Part shown: piece after piece, positions 44,156 through 54,242 of the stretch
Numbering within the stretch: the stretch's first letter is position 1
Layout: each line of letters starts with the position of its first letter
Notes under the pieces: generated by a model
What the model was told of the DNA's origin: nothing
Database searches by the model: none
What the model saw: only the letters and a program-made list of their open reading frames with translations
Source: Glebionis coronaria
Taxonomy: Eukaryota; Streptophyta; Magnoliopsida; Asterales; Asteraceae
Reading direction: 5' to 3'
Assembly: GCA_025667525.1 (NCBI GenBank)
Contig: JANFOE010000190.1
Location: 2,234,501 to 2,298,500 of the forward strand
Length of the DNA: 64,000 bases
Made by a program: the position numbers and the translations under genes

Positions 44156-47100
44156 TTAAGGAGTAACCATTCCAATACCTGCAACCAGATACTGAAACCT
44201 CCCTACATAAAAAGCTTTTGTTAAAAGATCAGAAACATTAAGTTCTGTATCAATTTTCTTAGGGACAATCAGTCCTTTTACAAAACAATCTCTGATAAAG
44301 TGATGTCTAATTTCAATGTGTTTGGTTTTGCTATGAAAAACAGGGTTCTTTATGATGCAAATAGTGCTGTTGTTGTCAATGAATATCTTGGTTTTAAGAA
44401 AGTTATACCCATAATCAAGCAATTGATTTTGCACCCAAAGAACTTGACCACAGCATGCAGCAGCTGCTACATACTCAGCTTCAGTTGTGGATGTTGCCAT
44501 GATAGTCTGCTTCTTACATTGCCAAGATATAAGCCTGCTCCCCAAAAATTGGCATCCCCCTGTTGTAGACTTCCTATCATTGTTGTCACCAGCATAATCA
44601 CTATCTGAATAAGCTATCAGCTCAAATGGTGACTCCTTTGGATACCAGAGTCCTAAGGTAGGATGACATTTTAGATACCTAAAAATCCTTTTCACAGCAA
44701 ATAAGTGACACTCTGTTGGTGACACCTGGTATCTTGCACATAAGCAGACTGCAAACATGATGTCAGGTCTTGAAGCAGTGAGATACATAAGAGACCCAAT
44801 CATAGACCTGTAATTCCTGACATCTATAGGCTTTCCAGGACCATCCTTGCCCCATGGATGATCCTTGTCCATGGGAGTGGACACCTTCTTCCCATCAGAC
44901 ATGCCAAACTTCTTTACAATCTCAGCCACATATTTGTCTTGTGAGATAAATATCCCATCTTTCCGCTGCTGAACTTGTAACCCCAAAAAGAAGTTTAGTT
45001 CTCCCATAGCACTCATTTGAAATTTATCCTGCATCAATTTGGCAAACTCTTTGCTAAGCATGGAGTTAGTTGATCCAAAAATGATGTCATCCACATAGAC
45101 TTGTACTAGCAGAAGGTCACCCTTTTGTTTCTTGGTAAACAGGGTCTGATCAATCTTCCCCCTGCTGAATCCATTGTCTAGGAGATATTTGGAAAGACTA
45201 CCATACCAGGCTCTGGGAGCTTGGTGAAGGCCATACATGGCCTTTTTCACTTTGTATACTTTGTCAGGATGTTCTGGATCTTCAAACCCTGGTGGTTGCA
45301 TGACATAGACTTCTTCATCAATGGTTCCATATAAGAAGGCACTTTTCACATCCATCTGGAAAACAGTGAAGTCCATGAACGAGGCATAAGCAAGAAATAA
45401 TCTAATAGCTTCAATCCTTGCTACTGGAGCAAACACCTCTTCATAATCAATCCCTTCTTCCTGAGTATACCCTTGTGCTACTAACCTTGCTTTGTTCCTG
45501 ACAACTATTGCCCTTTCATCCTTTTTGTTCCTGAGTACCCACTTGGTCCCAATAGGCCTTGCCCATTTGGGACAATCAACCAGAATCCAAACCTCTTGTA
45601 TGTCGAATTGTAAGAGCTCCTCTTGCATAGCTTCAACCCAGCTTGGGTCATTTAAAGCCTGAAAAATCTTCTTTGGCTCTTCTTGTGACAAAAATGCAGT
45701 AAACAGACAACATTGCATGTTGTCATGATTGAACTTCATGGTGATGTTAGCAATGAAGCTGTGCTCCTTTGCTGTATACCTTGTATGTCTGGGGGCTTCA
45801 GGATCGCCAATGATCTGAGAGATAGGATGATCCTTATTGATTCTATAGGTAGGCTGCATGATGACTTCTGTTTCATCTTCTTCCAAATCAGAATTGATGG
45901 GGCTATTTTGATTAGGAAAGAAGTCCTCAAAGGAACTTCCAAATGAGACAACATGACCTAACGATGGGTGCTTGTGAGCAGAATGAAGCTCTGAATAACT
46001 AGGGCCTCCACTCCTGATGATTCTGCTTCCACTGCTGGTTATGATAGGACCATCATTTATGGGTGTAGATGATGAGATGAGTGGGGATTCTCTTTCTGCA
46101 TCAGTAGTCTCATTAGCATCATGATCCTTTGTGAAAGAGGAATCAATTCCTCTAGCAGGGGAATCCAGGATTCCACTGCTTTCAGCCATTCCACTGCCTT
46201 CAGTCATAGCAGGGGATGAGATTGGTTGTTCTTTTTCTGAAGCAGAATTATCTTCTTGTTTATCAGCTTCACTAGGAAACAATGAGGGTACATTCATGTA
46301 CCTCAGAGGTGACTTCTCAGCATCAATTGTTTCTTGAGTACCTGAAATGTTAGTGTTCTGCAAGACAACAGGTACATAATTCATGGACTTGGAAAGTACA
46401 TCTATATCAAAGAACCAGTCCGGACCTGTTTGAACATCTTCAGGTTTGTCTTCAAGAAAATTCACATGAAGATTTTCTGTGATTTTGCTTGTCTTCTTGT
46501 TGAAGACCCTATATCCCTTGCTGTTTAAGGAATAACCCACAAAGTATCCATCATCACCCTTTTCACTAAACTTACCAAGATTGTCAATGGTGTTCAAGAT
46601 GATAACATGACACCCAAAAGGTCTGAAAAAGTCAATTAAGGGAGGTCTTCCATTAAACAGCTGATAAGGGGTCTTGTTGTGTGCCTTGACAACCAAGGCC
46701 CTGTTTTGTACATAGCAAGCAGTGGATACAGCTTCAGCCCAAAAGATAACTGGAAGTTTGGAATCATACAGCATAGTTCTTGCAGCTTCAATGAGTGTCC
46801 TATTCCTTCTTTCTGCCACTCCATTCTGTTGAGGCGTTCTAGCAATGCTGAATTGCCTCTTGATGCCTTTGTTTATGCAGAAAGAATCCAGTTTCTGATT
46901 TCTGAACTCACCACCATTGTCTGATCTTATGGTAACTACCTTCATGCTTTTTGACAGTTCAATTTGATTGATGAACCCAATGAGTACATCAGCAGTGTCA
47001 CTCTTTTCAAATAGAAAGAATGTCCATGTAAATCTTGAAAAATCATCAGTAATCACTAAGCAGTACCATTTCTTCATTATACTTGCCACAGAAGTAGGAC

Positions 47101-47767
47101 CAAAAAGATCCATATGTAGTAGTTCCAATGGCTTGGTGGTGGACATACTTGTTTTTGACTTGCAAGATGCTCTGTGTTGCTTCCCTTTCAGACATGCTGC
47201 ACAAGTATGTTCAGTGGCAAAAGACTTGGAAGGAAGACCATGAACCAGATTATGCTTTACTAGTTTGTTCATGTTCTTGAAATTAAGATGACCAAGTCTT
47301 CTATGCCATTTCTTACATTCATCTGCTGAAGCTTTGGCAATGAAACATGTTTCATTGTCTTGAAGAGATATGTCCTTGAGATCAATTGTGTACATGTTCT
47401 TCTGTCTTGGTGTTCTGAGTACAATTGGAGTGTCTTTTGGCAAGACAAACTCCTTTCCTAATACCAAGCATTCAGTGTCAGTAAACAAGACAAAATTCTT
47501 ATTATCAGTCATCTGAGACACACTGAAGAGATTATACTTGAGTTCTTTCACCAAATACACATTGTCAAAAGTCATCCCATTTGTGACAATAGTTCCTTTT
47601 CCTGTTATAGTTCCATGCCCATCGCCAAAAGAAACACCATCATTGTCATGTAGGGGTACAAAGTTAGACAAGTAAGCTTTGTGTCCAGTCATACTTCTTG
47701 AGCATCCACTATCCCAATATGCTCTATCATCCCTTGTCTTCTTTGTCACCTGCAAAAGAAAAAACAA
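44156..47767 (-). CDS. Copia E pol: protease, integrase, RT, RNase H (intact)
   Basis: Open for 1203 codons. Protease active site [11 protein letters not shown] at about residues 18-28. Integrase finger at 155-195 ([17 protein letters not shown]). Catalytic core D (LLHMDLFGP, about 218), D (IRSDNGGEF, about 283) and E (NGVAERRNR, about 318). RT at about 760-1000 with [11 protein letters not shown] and YVDD near 891. RNase H has DSDYAGD (about 1055), the Glu of [17 protein letters not shown] and [11 protein letters not shown]. The frame is +1 relative to gag. The listed 5' end is TTG, not ATG, so pol is expected to be made by frameshifting or splicing. All key residues are present. Confidence 0.95.
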   Translation of the reverse strand: MFFLLQVTKKTRDDRAYWDSGCSRSMTGHKAYLSNFVPLHDNDGVSFGDGHGTITGKGTIVTNGMTFDNVYLVKELKYNLFSVSQMTDNKNFVLFTDTECLVLGKEFVLPKDTPIVLRTPRQKNMYTIDLKDISLQDNETCFIAKASADECKKWHRRLGHLNFKNMNKLVKHNLVHGLPSKSFATEHTCAACLKGKQHRASCKSKTSMSTTKPLELLHMDLFGPTSVASIMKKWYCLVITDDFSRFTWTFFLFEKSDTADVLIGFINQIELSKSMKVVTIRSDNGGEFRNQKLDSFCINKGIKRQFSIARTPQQNGVAERRNRTLIEAARTMLYDSKLPVIFWAEAVSTACYVQNRALVVKAHNKTPYQLFNGRPPLIDFFRPFGCHVIILNTIDNLGKFSEKGDDGYFVGYSLNSKGYRVFNKKTSKITENLHVNFLEDKPEDVQTGPDWFFDIDVLSKSMNYVPVVLQNTNISGTQETIDAEKSPLRYMNVPSLFPSEADKQEDNSASEKEQPISSPAMTEGSGMAESSGILDSPARGIDSSFTKDHDANETTDAERESPLISSSTPINDGPIITSSGSRIIRSGGPSYSELHSAHKHPSLGHVVSFGSSFEDFFPNQNSPINSDLEEDETEVIMQPTYRINKDHPISQIIGDPEAPRHTRYTAKEHSFIANITMKFNHDNMQCCLFTAFLSQEEPKKIFQALNDPSWVEAMQEELLQFDIQEVWILVDCPKWARPIGTKWVLRNKKDERAIVVRNKARLVAQGYTQEEGIDYEEVFAPVARIEAIRLFLAYASFMDFTVFQMDVKSAFLYGTIDEEVYVMQPPGFEDPEHPDKVYKVKKAMYGLHQAPRAWYGSLSKYLLDNGFSRGKIDQTLFTKKQKGDLLLVQVYVDDIIFGSTNSMLSKEFAKLMQDKFQMSAMGELNFFLGLQVQQRKDGIFISQDKYVAEIVKKFGMSDGKKVSTPMDKDHPWGKDGPGKPIDVRNYRSMIGSLMYLTASRPDIMFAVCLCARYQVSPTECHLFAVKRIFRYLKCHPTLGLWYPKESPFELIAYSDSDYAGDNNDRKSTTGGCQFLGSRLISWQCKKQTIMATSTTEAEYVAAAACCGQVLWVQNQLLDYGYNFLKTKIFIDNNSTICIIKNPVFHSKTKHIEIRHHFIRDCFVKGLIVPKKIDTELNVSDLLTKAFYVGRFQYLVAGIGMVTP

Positions 47768-47768
47768 A

Positions 47769-50495
47769 TTAGTTTTTCTTGGGGACCCAAGCCATTACAG
47801 ACTTGGATCTACCTCGTGTATCAATGTAGGATAGCTTATCGAAAACTAGAGATACACCATTAGATTGAGTACCCCTTTTGGGTGCCCAAACCCAACGAGC
47901 TGAGGCTTTCACAGCTTTTCCCCATCTTCCCATGTTCCTAGAATGTACAACTTTTCTAGCAGGGGATACCCCAGTTTTAGCAGGGGAATCCTTATGCTTA
48001 GCAGAGGGAACCGACCTTTTGTTTTGGCCTCTATTCATGTGTTGGTAAGGTCTTGGGCCAGATCTATATGCAGTATAAGGTGTTGAGGTGGTCACAGAAG
48101 TGTTGGGCTTTGGGTGAACATCATTTTCCTTTCTAAGGGCTGGAACAACATATTTCTCAGTTACTCTATTTCTCAAGGCAGGGGCAACATACTTGGCAGG
48201 GGAAAAGGATTGTGCCCCTGCATTTAGAAGAATGGCTTTAGGTTGCATATCCTTTAAGGGATTTGCAGCCACCATCTCCATTGGTGCCTTACACTCTTGA
48301 TAAGTGTGTTCAAAACTGCCACATGTGAAGCAGGGCTTGGTATTGATCACAAAGTCTTTTCCTAATTGATGAGACTTTTGGTCATTCCAATTTCTTTGAT
48401 TACCTCTGACATTCCTGTACATACCAGCATATTTAATGGTAGGTTTAGGAGACTGTGGCCTAGCCTTAGATTTAGGAGAGATGCTCTTAGAGTTTGGATT
48501 GCTGCTAGAAATTCCTTCTTTTGAAAATCTAACAGGGTTGTAAATTTGCTTTAAGCCAACCTGTTCCTGTTTAACATCCCTAATGACACTAGTTTTAACT
48601 AGAGACTCTTCTGTATCAAAGTTATTAGGTATATAAGCACTCAAGTCAAACTCAATGTCATCCTGTTTTTCAAAACAAGGGAGACCAGTCCATGACAAGT
48701 CTTTTCTAGGATAGGCAGCATGGATGTTAGCAGGGGGGGGTGGTATAGTAGCATTCATATTCTTAATTCCAAACCCTGTTTTGTCCTTAGGAGATTGACC
48801 AATTTCAAATGCCTTGGTTAAATCTTTTGAAGCTTTTCCAAATTTTTCAACAGTTTCCTCATCTATCTTTTGGTTAGCTTTGAAAATTTCAAGTTCAGCA
48901 GTTAAAACATTTATAGATTGGTTATTCTCCTTGGCATCTCTTTCTAGAATCACAATGTGATCCCTATACTCACTTTCTCTTTGCCTATACTCTCTTATGG
49001 TGGACTCTAGTTGTTCTAAAGCACGTTTGTAATTATCAAGATCATTATCACAATTGATATAGTCAGCTTTTACCTTTCTGATTTGATCATTTAAAGATTC
49101 AGTATTTTTCCTACAAGCTTTAGTACAGTATGAGTCATCATATACCTCATTGTCAGAGTTGGAACTTGACATGGCCATAAGTGCAAAGTCTTCTTCCTTT
49201 TCCTCAGCCATCAAAGCTTGATTTCTTTCCACACTTTCTGTCATAGCACTCCAGTCCCATCCATTTGCTCCATCTATCCCCTGCATTGCTACCATGGCTT
49301 TAGCACCAGAATCCTCATCTCTTGTTTCCTTTCTATGGCTATTTCCAGACTTAGGTCCTCTGCATTCCTTGGCAAAATGACCCTTCTTGCCACAATTGTA
49401 GCATTCAACTTTTGCTTTATCAAACCCAGCCACATCAGATGGATTAATTGTGATCTTCTTCCCATACTTCTTGTGGAACCTGTTTGCTCTCATGCTGAGC
49501 AAAGCCATATTCCACTTGATATCCAATTCTTCTAGCGCTTGCTTACTGATTTGACTCAGATCTTCATGTAACACTGTAGATCCTTGTGGCCCTTGAGATG
49601 CTATAAAGGCACATGCAGTGTCAAGGCTGAATGTGGCTGGTCTTTCTTCATCATAGGAAGGTCCAGACCTGGTAGCAGGGGAATAAGTAGCAGGGGCTAC
49701 TTCTATTCCACTGTTCTTGGAGATTCCACTGCTTTGTGATATGAATGCCATGTTAGCAGGGGAATCAACAATTCCACTTGAGTTGGTGGGAATTGTCCCT
49801 TTTGACTTCATTTCATTGACAATAGGTTCAAAAACTTTTAAGTTATTGTATATATCATCAATATCTTTTTCATCCAAATCATCCTTATTCTGCCAAATTG
49901 CCTTATAGACAAACCACTCTTTCTGAAGGCTGTTAAGAAACCTGGTGTTCACTTGCTCTTTTGACACCTGAATATCAAATAATTCCAAGTGGGCCACCAT
50001 GTCTTGAAGCCTATTGTAAATATCTCCAATTGATTCATCACCAATTGCTTTGAAAGAAGAAATATCATCCAGCATTTGGTTCTTCTTCTTCTTCTTTGTG
50101 GCTTCATTTCCTCCAAAGGTTGTGCCTATGGATTCCCATAGTTCCTTAGCTGTTTTGTATTTCCTGAATCTGAGTTGATGTCCATCTGGTAGGGCCAACA
50201 GCAATGAGCTGTGAGCCCTGACATCATGCCTTCTAGCCAGTATTTCCTTATCACATAGAGCAGCAGATTTCTTCTTGTCCTTACCTTTGGAACTTTCACC
50301 TTCATCCTTGCCTTCTTCAACTGCCACCATTTTGTTGAATTGATCACCAAACTCTATGATCTCCCAGAGAACATAGTGTTCCATTTTCAGGTATTGTTGG
50401 ATTCTGAATTCCCATAAATCAAAGTTTTCAGGATCCAACATGGGTAACTTGAGGTTATTGTGGTTGTTGCTGTTTGTGGATGAATCTGAAGACAT
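47769..50495 (-). CDS. Copia E gag (intact, two zinc knuckles)
   Basis: ATG at 50495, 908 codons, about 50 nt after the primer site. It starts with a Ser/Asn-rich leader and the copia gag core ([48 protein letters not shown]). A first CCHC knuckle ([14 protein letters not shown]) lies near residue 363. A coiled coil (about 470-560) follows, and a second knuckle ([14 protein letters not shown]) lies near 720. The C-terminus is basic. Length is far above the 300-400 residues of simple copia gags and fits SIRE/Maximus. It ends TAA at 47771-47769. SPA tripeptides in linkers are encoded by the TTCCCCTGC motif. Confidence 0.94.
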   Translation of the reverse strand: MSSDSSTNSNNHNNLKLPMLDPENFDLWEFRIQQYLKMEHYVLWEIIEFGDQFNKMVAVEEGKDEGESSKGKDKKKSAALCDKEILARRHDVRAHSSLLLALPDGHQLRFRKYKTAKELWESIGTTFGGNEATKKKKKNQMLDDISSFKAIGDESIGDIYNRLQDMVAHLELFDIQVSKEQVNTRFLNSLQKEWFVYKAIWQNKDDLDEKDIDDIYNNLKVFEPIVNEMKSKGTIPTNSSGIVDSPANMAFISQSSGISKNSGIEVAPATYSPATRSGPSYDEERPATFSLDTACAFIASQGPQGSTVLHEDLSQISKQALEELDIKWNMALLSMRANRFHKKYGKKITINPSDVAGFDKAKVECYNCGKKGHFAKECRGPKSGNSHRKETRDEDSGAKAMVAMQGIDGANGWDWSAMTESVERNQALMAEEKEEDFALMAMSSSNSDNEVYDDSYCTKACRKNTESLNDQIRKVKADYINCDNDLDNYKRALEQLESTIREYRQRESEYRDHIVILERDAKENNQSINVLTAELEIFKANQKIDEETVEKFGKASKDLTKAFEIGQSPKDKTGFGIKNMNATIPPPPANIHAAYPRKDLSWTGLPCFEKQDDIEFDLSAYIPNNFDTEESLVKTSVIRDVKQEQVGLKQIYNPVRFSKEGISSSNPNSKSISPKSKARPQSPKPTIKYAGMYRNVRGNQRNWNDQKSHQLGKDFVINTKPCFTCGSFEHTYQECKAPMEMVAANPLKDMQPKAILLNAGAQSFSPAKYVAPALRNRVTEKYVVPALRKENDVHPKPNTSVTTSTPYTAYRSGPRPYQHMNRGQNKRSVPSAKHKDSPAKTGVSPARKVVHSRNMGRWGKAVKASARWVWAPKRGTQSNGVSLVFDKLSYIDTRGRSKSVMAWVPKKN

Positions 50496-50543
50496 GTTTG
50501 CTATGAGGATTTTGTTCTTGATTTAGACAAAGTTTCTCAACAA

Positions 50544-50555
50544 GCTCTGATACCA
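50544..50555 (-). other. Primer binding site of copia E
   Basis: TGGTATCAGAGC on the minus strand, 2 nt from the LTR end, a full 12-base match to the initiator-Met tRNA complement typical of copia. Confidence 0.95.
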
Positions 50556-50557
50556 CT

Positions 50558-51082
50558 TGTTGATCCCAAAGTCAGATCTTAAACCTTAATAGCTTGTTTA
50601 AGGGTTGTGATAGAGAGAAAGAATTCAATCTAACACTAGAGAAACTTTGCAAAGCAAAGTAACTAAACAAGATGCGGAATGTAATGTTTAGCACAAGAAC
50701 AAATGAGATTCAAACGTTGAACTTTAATATATCAAAGTTATACGAATACCCAAAGTGGTATTAGGGTTTACAAAACCTAAAAGTAATAATAATGAAAAAC
50801 GAAATGAGAAAGACACACTTTGCATGCTAACCTAGTGAGTCCTTTTATAGATACAAGGACCCACGTACAAGATCACTACTAACAAACTATGGAAAGTATT
50901 AAGGAATAATAACTGAAACGCGTAAAAATCTATTCCATGTTTATCTTGACGGCAGGGCCTTTGACTCCAGCAGGGGAACGGATTCCCCTGCCTTTGTTAT
51001 TTAGCAGGGGGAACTTACTCTAGCAGGGGTATGAATAATCAACTAGCAGGGGAAACAAGTAAGCATAGATTTATTCCCAACA
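50558..51082 (-). repeat. 5' LTR of copia E (right copy)
   Basis: 525 bp, paired with 39505-40029. TATA box CTATAAAAGG at 50841-50850 on the minus strand. U3 holds the AGCAGGGG cluster at 50969-51054 including the hairpin at 50970-50991. Followed by the duplicated ctttc at 51083-51087. Confidence 0.96.
50841..50850 (-). promoter_or_regulatory. TATA box of the copia E 5' LTR
   Basis: CTATAAAAGG on the minus strand, about 235 bp from the LTR start and about 120-215 bp downstream of the AGCAGGGG cluster. Confidence 0.78.
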
Positions 51083-53494
51083 CTTTCTAGCATGCACATC
51101 GATCAAAGCCATAGACGTATCTAAAAACGAACGACCTAAAATGAGAGGAACTTGAGGATCCGTGGGGATATCAACAACAATGAAGTCTACGGGATAGTAG
51201 AACTTCCCCACTTTCACAAAAACGTCTTCCGCCAAACCACATGCGGGAATTGTGGAATGGTCGGCCAACTCGATAGACATTAGTAAAGGAGTAAGATTAG
51301 GAAGATTGAGCGAATTGAAGATTGCAAGTGGCATCAAGTTAATGCTATCACCAAGATCGGCCAAGGCGAAGCATTCTTCCATGTCTTGGATTGCACAAGG
51401 GATCAAAAATTTACCGGGATCACCGACTTTTTGAGGTATGCGATTAAGATAAACCGACGAACAACTAGACAATTGGTGCAATTTCTCCTTGTTGTTCAAC
51501 ATACTCTTAAAGTTAGCGGCAAATCGAGGCATCATGACTAAAGCATCGGCGAAACTCACATTAAGGTGCAAATCACGAAACATTTTCATAAAAAGCTCAA
51601 ATTGGTAATTGTCGCGCTCTTGACGTTTCTCCTTCCTAAGTCTCGATGTATAGGGCAAAGGTGGTGTGGGTTGAGGCATAGTAGGCATAGCCTTTGGAAT
51701 CTCGGGTTCCAATGATGGTAATGGGTCAAACGTAGGTGTGGCATGAGCGGTACTTTGTGGGATTGGGACATGCTCCTTTTGGACCACCACCTCGGGTTCT
51801 TCCTCAATTGCTTCCTCCGTTGGGGCAATTGGTTGAGGAATCGGCTCCTTAAGTGTCTTACCACTACGTGTGGTAATCACTTTCATCTCACCCTTAGGGT
51901 TGGATATGGTGTTGCTAGGAAGACCACTTGACGACGATTTACACATTATTGCCTCAAACATAGACGAGATTTTATCTTCAAAATTAGATTGCCTCAATAC
52001 GGCTTCGGTTTGCCTTTTCTCGGCCTTAAGCATCTCTTGTTTAATCTCGTGTTGCCCTTGTTCCATCTTTTGTTGGTTTTGTTGCAACCTAGTGACATTT
52101 CCTTCCATCTTATTGGTGTGGATTTTAAGTTCATTAGCTAACTCATTTTTCAATTCTTTCTTCAAGTCGTTTTTAAACTCGGATCTTAGGCTAATGATTT
52201 CTCTTTGAATGTTGTCAAACCTAGCATCATTCCCACTAGCATATTCAACAAACTCACTTGGAAGATCTTTCAATGTTTGCAAACTTTTGTTGTTATTTTG
52301 AAAATCATTTTTGTTTGAAACTTGATTATTAGCCCCTTGATTCCCATAGTTTCCCTTGTTGTAATTATTCTTGAAACCAACTTGATTGTTGCGATAGTTG
52401 TTAGCAATTTGATTTGATCCAAAACCCGGTGGAGTCATTTGATTAGAGCGGGAAACTTGACCGTTTTGGTTGTAATTTCCCGTGGCCGCGAAGGCACTCG
52501 AAGTGTTATCACCGTTGGTAATGCACTCGGAGAAATCATGACCTCCACCACAATACATGCAAGAAACCTCAACCGCTTTTGCCGTAGCGGGAGCACTTGG
52601 TTCACCAACTTTAAACTCAATCAAAAGTCCTTTCAACTTATCAAAAATCTTGTTTTCCAAGTTTGCCTCAATTTGGCAAGCATCGATGGTATTAGACAAA
52701 GAAGGTGAAGTCGAAGACGAAGCCTTACGAACACTAGACGTGCTACGAGGACTATACACCTTAGATCTATTTTCAATTATCACCAAAGCTTCCTCAACCG
52801 TTTTACACAAAAAATTACCACCCGCGGCGGCATTCAAATAATCCCTTTCATGATCATTAAGTCCATTGTAAAACGTGTCAATTTGATGCAAATCAGAAAA
52901 ACCGTGATGAGGACATTCATGTAACATTTCCTTAAACCTATTCCAAGCCGTTGAAAAACTTTCATTAAATTCTTGTGAAAACTTTGAAATCTCGTTTTTC
53001 AAGTGCGTAGTCTTAGAGGGCGGAAAAAATTGGTTCACAAACTTAGACACGAGATCCTTCCACGTCAATATAGAATTGGGTGGCTCTTTCTCTAACCAAA
53101 TTTTTGCGGGCCCCGCTAAAGAATACGGAAAAAGCATCATCTTAATCGAGTCGTTAGAGACATCCTTAAACTTGCAAGTAGCGGTAAGACGATTGAATTG
53201 GCGGATATGGTTGTGTGGATTGTCCTTCTCATCACCACGGAATTTGTTGTTTTGAATCATGGACAACAAACCCGTTTTCACTTTAAAATTCTCCGCAAGG
53301 ATAGCGGGAATCACAATAGCCTCTCCATAACCCTTGGTGGGTGCTTGAAGTAACTCCATCATAGTTCGATTCGCCATGGTTGGTGCTTCTCTTACAATGG
53401 GTTCGTCAATAGGAGACTCCTCACTAGAATTGTTGGGAGTGGGAGTTTTGTTCTTTCGTTTACGTGCACGTATTGCTTGATTTCGAGTTAGCAT
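51083..53494 (-). CDS. Athila D gag and protease (open, interrupted by copia E)
   Basis: First ATG at 53494 (MLTRNQAIRARK); the upstream 10 codons start at TTG and are unlikely to be used. Gag core: TMMELLQAPTKGYGEAIVIP, NNKFRGDEKDNPHNHIRQF, LFPYSLAGPAKIWLEKEP and FNESFSTAWNRFKEML. A Cys/His cluster CMYCGGGHDFSEC lies near 52550, followed by Asn/Gln-rich and coiled-coil regions. The protease has ALADLGDSINLMPLAIF near 51370, the Athila form with D-L-G instead of D-S/T-G, and LILGRSFLDTS. The reading is open to the copia E insertion at 51083 (VHARK), after which it resumes at 39504. Confidence 0.93.
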
Positions 53495-54242
53495 AAACGT
53501 CACGTACAACGAGGGGATGAGCAAAGAAGATTCTTTTTGGTGTTTTGTATTTTTTTCAATTTTTTTGTGGTTTTTGATTGTATTAACCTTTTTGGAGATT
53601 GGTGAAATGTATTAAGTAGACAAAAATCTACAAATCTCCTCCTTAATCAAATCTCTCGATTAAAGAAGCCTCAAGGAATGAAAACGATCACGTGGAGTGA
53701 ACGCCTTCGATGACTTTAGAACGATGGTGGAACACCAAATCGTTCAAGAGGGTTTAATCAATAGAAACCAAGAAAATATATATGATACTTAGTAATACTT
53801 TGGGCGGCAAAACCCTCGATTAGCTCTCACAATCAAATACTCACAAGCAAGCGGGGAAACGAGGCGGCGCGAAGCACTTAAGAGCCTTTTTCCTTAGGAT
53901 ATATTTTATAATATCCGCCTTATACCCACCTTATAGTTTGTATTTTCAAGATTAAGCTTCACGAAAGTATTTATCTATTTTTGCCTTTTTCTTTGGTTTG
54001 AGATTCGAATACAATGATTGGGTAATGACCTCCCAAGTCAAGGTTGTGATGTCTCACGTATTTGGAGTACTTGTGAATTTATTGTTCTACGTATACAATA
54101 TAGTAATAATATTCACACAAAAACCAAAAAACGATAATACGTATTAGTAGAGTGCTACTAATACAAATACTAATTATGGTTAGTATAAAAACAACAATGC
54201 CAAATCAAAACACAACACGCCTCCCCGGCAGCGGCGCCAAAA
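53495..54242 (-). other. Athila D untranslated leader and primer binding site
   Basis: The primer site TGGCGCCGCTGCCGGGGAG (54221-54239, minus strand) lies 3 nt from the LTR end and matches the Asp-tRNA type used by Athila. The leader of about 730 bp down to the gag ATG is AT-rich and non-coding. Confidence 0.88.

Larger units (their letters stand above)
39505..51082 (-). mobile_element. E: SIRE/Maximus-like Ty1/copia with accessory ORFs, young insertion
   Basis: Two 525-bp LTRs (39505-40029 and 50558-51082) differ at only four positions by eye. A perfect ctttc duplication flanks the element. On the minus strand the primer site TGGTATCAGAGC (50544-50555) is a perfect initiator-Met complement, followed by gag (50495-47769), pol (47767-44156), a 1.1 kb spacer, accessory ORFs (43048-40114) and a purine tract. 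Gag and pol are unbroken with all catalytic motifs. It is inserted in the protease/RT linker of Athila D. Large gag with two zinc knuckles and ORFs downstream of pol point to the SIRE/Maximus branch. Confidence 0.95.
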
